A program made the position numbers and the translations under genes. Under the pieces are notes generated by a model. The model was not told where the DNA came from and made no database searches. It saw only the letters and a program-made list of their open reading frames with translations. Below, piece after piece: positions 63,096 through 64,000 of a stretch of DNA of 64,000 nucleotides (positions are counted from its first letter, which is position 1; each line of letters begins with the position of its first letter). Origin of the DNA: Roseiarcus sp963770035 (GTDB lineage: Bacteria; Pseudomonadota; Alphaproteobacteria; Rhizobiales; Beijerinckiaceae); the NCBI GenBank assembly GCA_963770035.1, contig CAVYON010000005.1, positions 1 to 64,000 of the forward strand, given 5' to 3'.

Positions 63096-63479
63096 ATGGA
63101 CATCAGGCCAATTTGTACGGACGAGGATCACCGCGCGGCGCTCGCCGAGGTCGAGGCCTGTTGGGGCGCCCCCGAAGGCTCGAACGACGCCGACAGGCTC
63201 GATGTGCTCCTGGCGCTCGTCGAGGCCTATGAAGAGAAACGATGGCCAATCGGCCGCGAAGGCGACCTCGATCCTATCGACGTCCTCAACCACGCCATCG
63301 AGGACTTCGGACGCACGCAGGCCGAACTCGCTGAACTCTTCGCATCGCGCTCGCGTGCTTCGGGGGGTCTTGCGCGGCGACGCGCCCTCACCGTCGATAT
63401 GATCCACAAGATCAGCAGCGCGTGGAAGATCCCCGCCGATCTTCTGGTCCGGCCATACCGGACTGAACGCGCCGCCTGA
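63096..63479 (+). CDS. HigA-type antitoxin / HTH regulator
   Basis: A 127-residue protein starting MDIRPICTDEDHRAALAEVE, which is the N-terminal signature of HigA-type antitoxins. The HTH near the C-terminus (FGRTQAELAELFASRSRASG, then LTVDMIHKISSAWKIPADLL) binds DNA. A HigB-type toxin gene is not found upstream; the methyltransferase lies 21 bp away instead. It may be an orphan antitoxin or a simple regulator. Confidence 0.82.
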   Translation: MDIRPICTDEDHRAALAEVEACWGAPEGSNDADRLDVLLALVEAYEEKRWPIGREGDLDPIDVLNHAIEDFGRTQAELAELFASRSRASGGLARRRALTVDMIHKISSAWKIPADLLVRPYRTERAA

Positions 63480-63553
63480 TCAAAGTGAGCGGGCGCCGCC
63501 CCGGCCTGGCGAATTGCGTTGGCGGCGGCCGAGGCTCTTTCTGACAACCGAAT

Positions 63554-64000
63554 CTATCCGCTGAATGCTTGAACAAGAACGTTCAAACAAACTTCGACGT
63601 TTGCTGCCGGGATACGTTCAGATTGCACGAGCACGACCATTCCATGCAGCGCGCTCCACAGCACTTCGGCCAAAGGTTCCGGCTTTTGCCGATCTGGCCC
63701 AAGAGCGGTGACCAACTCGGCGAAGGCGGCACGGAGCGCTGTCGGCGTTTCCTCGCTGGCGAATTTGATCTTTGTCGGCGAGACGAACATCGCCTCGTAG
63801 ACAACCGGCCGCGAACGGGCAAAATCAAGATAGGCCGCGCAGACGTTGCGCAAAACGTCCGGAGCGCTAGCGACATTCGCCGTTGCCATTCTCAATCGCG
63901 CCGCAAGCTCCTCGAATCCCCTGGTGGCCACTGCGGCCATGATGTCGGCCTTGCCCTTGAAGTGGCTGTAGAGAACCGGCTGGCTGTAGTCGATGAGCGC
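63554..64000 (-). CDS. TetR/AcrR-family regulator, C-terminal part (continues beyond the window)
   Basis: The frame is open to the last base. The visible 148 residues start with the end of the HTH (SQPVLYSHFKGKADIMAAV), then a TetR ligand-binding domain with DVLRNVCAAYLDFARSRPVV and WSALHGMVVLVQSERIPA, as in the TetR C-terminal WHG-type domain. The ligand is unknown. Confidence 0.88.
   Translation of the reverse strand, partial: ALIDYSQPVLYSHFKGKADIMAAVATRGFEELAARLRMATANVASAPDVLRNVCAAYLDFARSRPVVYEAMFVSPTKIKFASEETPTALRAAFAELVTALGPDRQKPEPLAEVLWSALHGMVVLVQSERIPAANVEVCLNVLVQAFSG

Noticed and set aside
1..64000. CRISPR arrays, tRNA and rRNA genes
   Set aside because: No regularly spaced direct repeats and no tRNA or rRNA-like sequence were seen anywhere in the window.

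Overview
The window is GC-rich DNA from an alphaproteobacterium, most likely of the order Hyphomicrobiales (Rhizobiales). A Methylocystis/Methylosinus-like methanotroph or a close relative is plausible. This is inferred from gene content (clade I nos operon, NasS/NasT-controlled nitrate assimilation, phasin and PHB genes, FabI, many class III cyclases); no rRNA or tRNA gene is present to confirm it.

Layout. 1-6.1 kb is a stack of nested mobile elements. An IS21-family element (istA/istB) is split by a 2.6-kb serine-recombinase element that entered the istB P-loop codons. Beside it lies a Mu/TniA-type transposase remnant invaded by an IS1595-family element, and that element is itself split by a 670-bp element with perfect 39-bp inverted repeats, an 8-bp target duplication and one small cargo gene. 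6.4-10.8 kb carries an OmpR/HK two-component system facing a PepSY/cytochrome b561 operon, then a decayed ccmG and a PAS protein. 10.8-25.2 kb is a nitrogen-oxide island: nnrS, a Dnr/Nnr-type regulator, a hemerythrin, a HiPIP, a second Crp/Fnr regulator, a ferritin-like protein, and the nosRZDFYLX operon. No nir or nor genes are seen. Several candidate Fnr/Nnr boxes lie between these genes. 25.3-35.7 kb is nitrate assimilation: nasT-nasS, a globin, then a sigma54-type promoter and structured leader ahead of an NNP transporter, nirB, nirD and nasA.

35.8-48.0 kb holds three class III nucleotide cyclases of different architecture, an FNT channel, an alpha/beta hydrolase paired with a radical SAM protein, and a CYTH-CHAD protein. 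48.1-51.1 kb has an SRPBCC protein and a phasin-phaA-fabI group. 51.1-55.8 kb has periplasmic small proteins, decayed fragments, an autoinducer (LuxI-type) synthase without a LuxR beside it, and a CHAP-like protein lacking the expected Cys. 55.8-57.9 kb is plsX-fabH. 58.1-60.65 kb is two abutting IS elements with visible target duplications. 60.7-64 kb has an IS256 remnant, a broken amino-acid-binding protein gene, a methyltransferase, a HigA-like antitoxin and a partial TetR regulator.

The nos genes would reduce N2O to N2, with NosR as the membrane electron donor and NosDFYL/X as maturation factors. The Nnr-type regulator, NnrS, hemerythrin and HiPIP fit a nitrosative/microoxic response. The nas genes feed nitrate to ammonium. 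About ten otherwise well-conserved genes carry single-base frameshifts, which suggests residual indel errors in the assembly as much as real gene decay.
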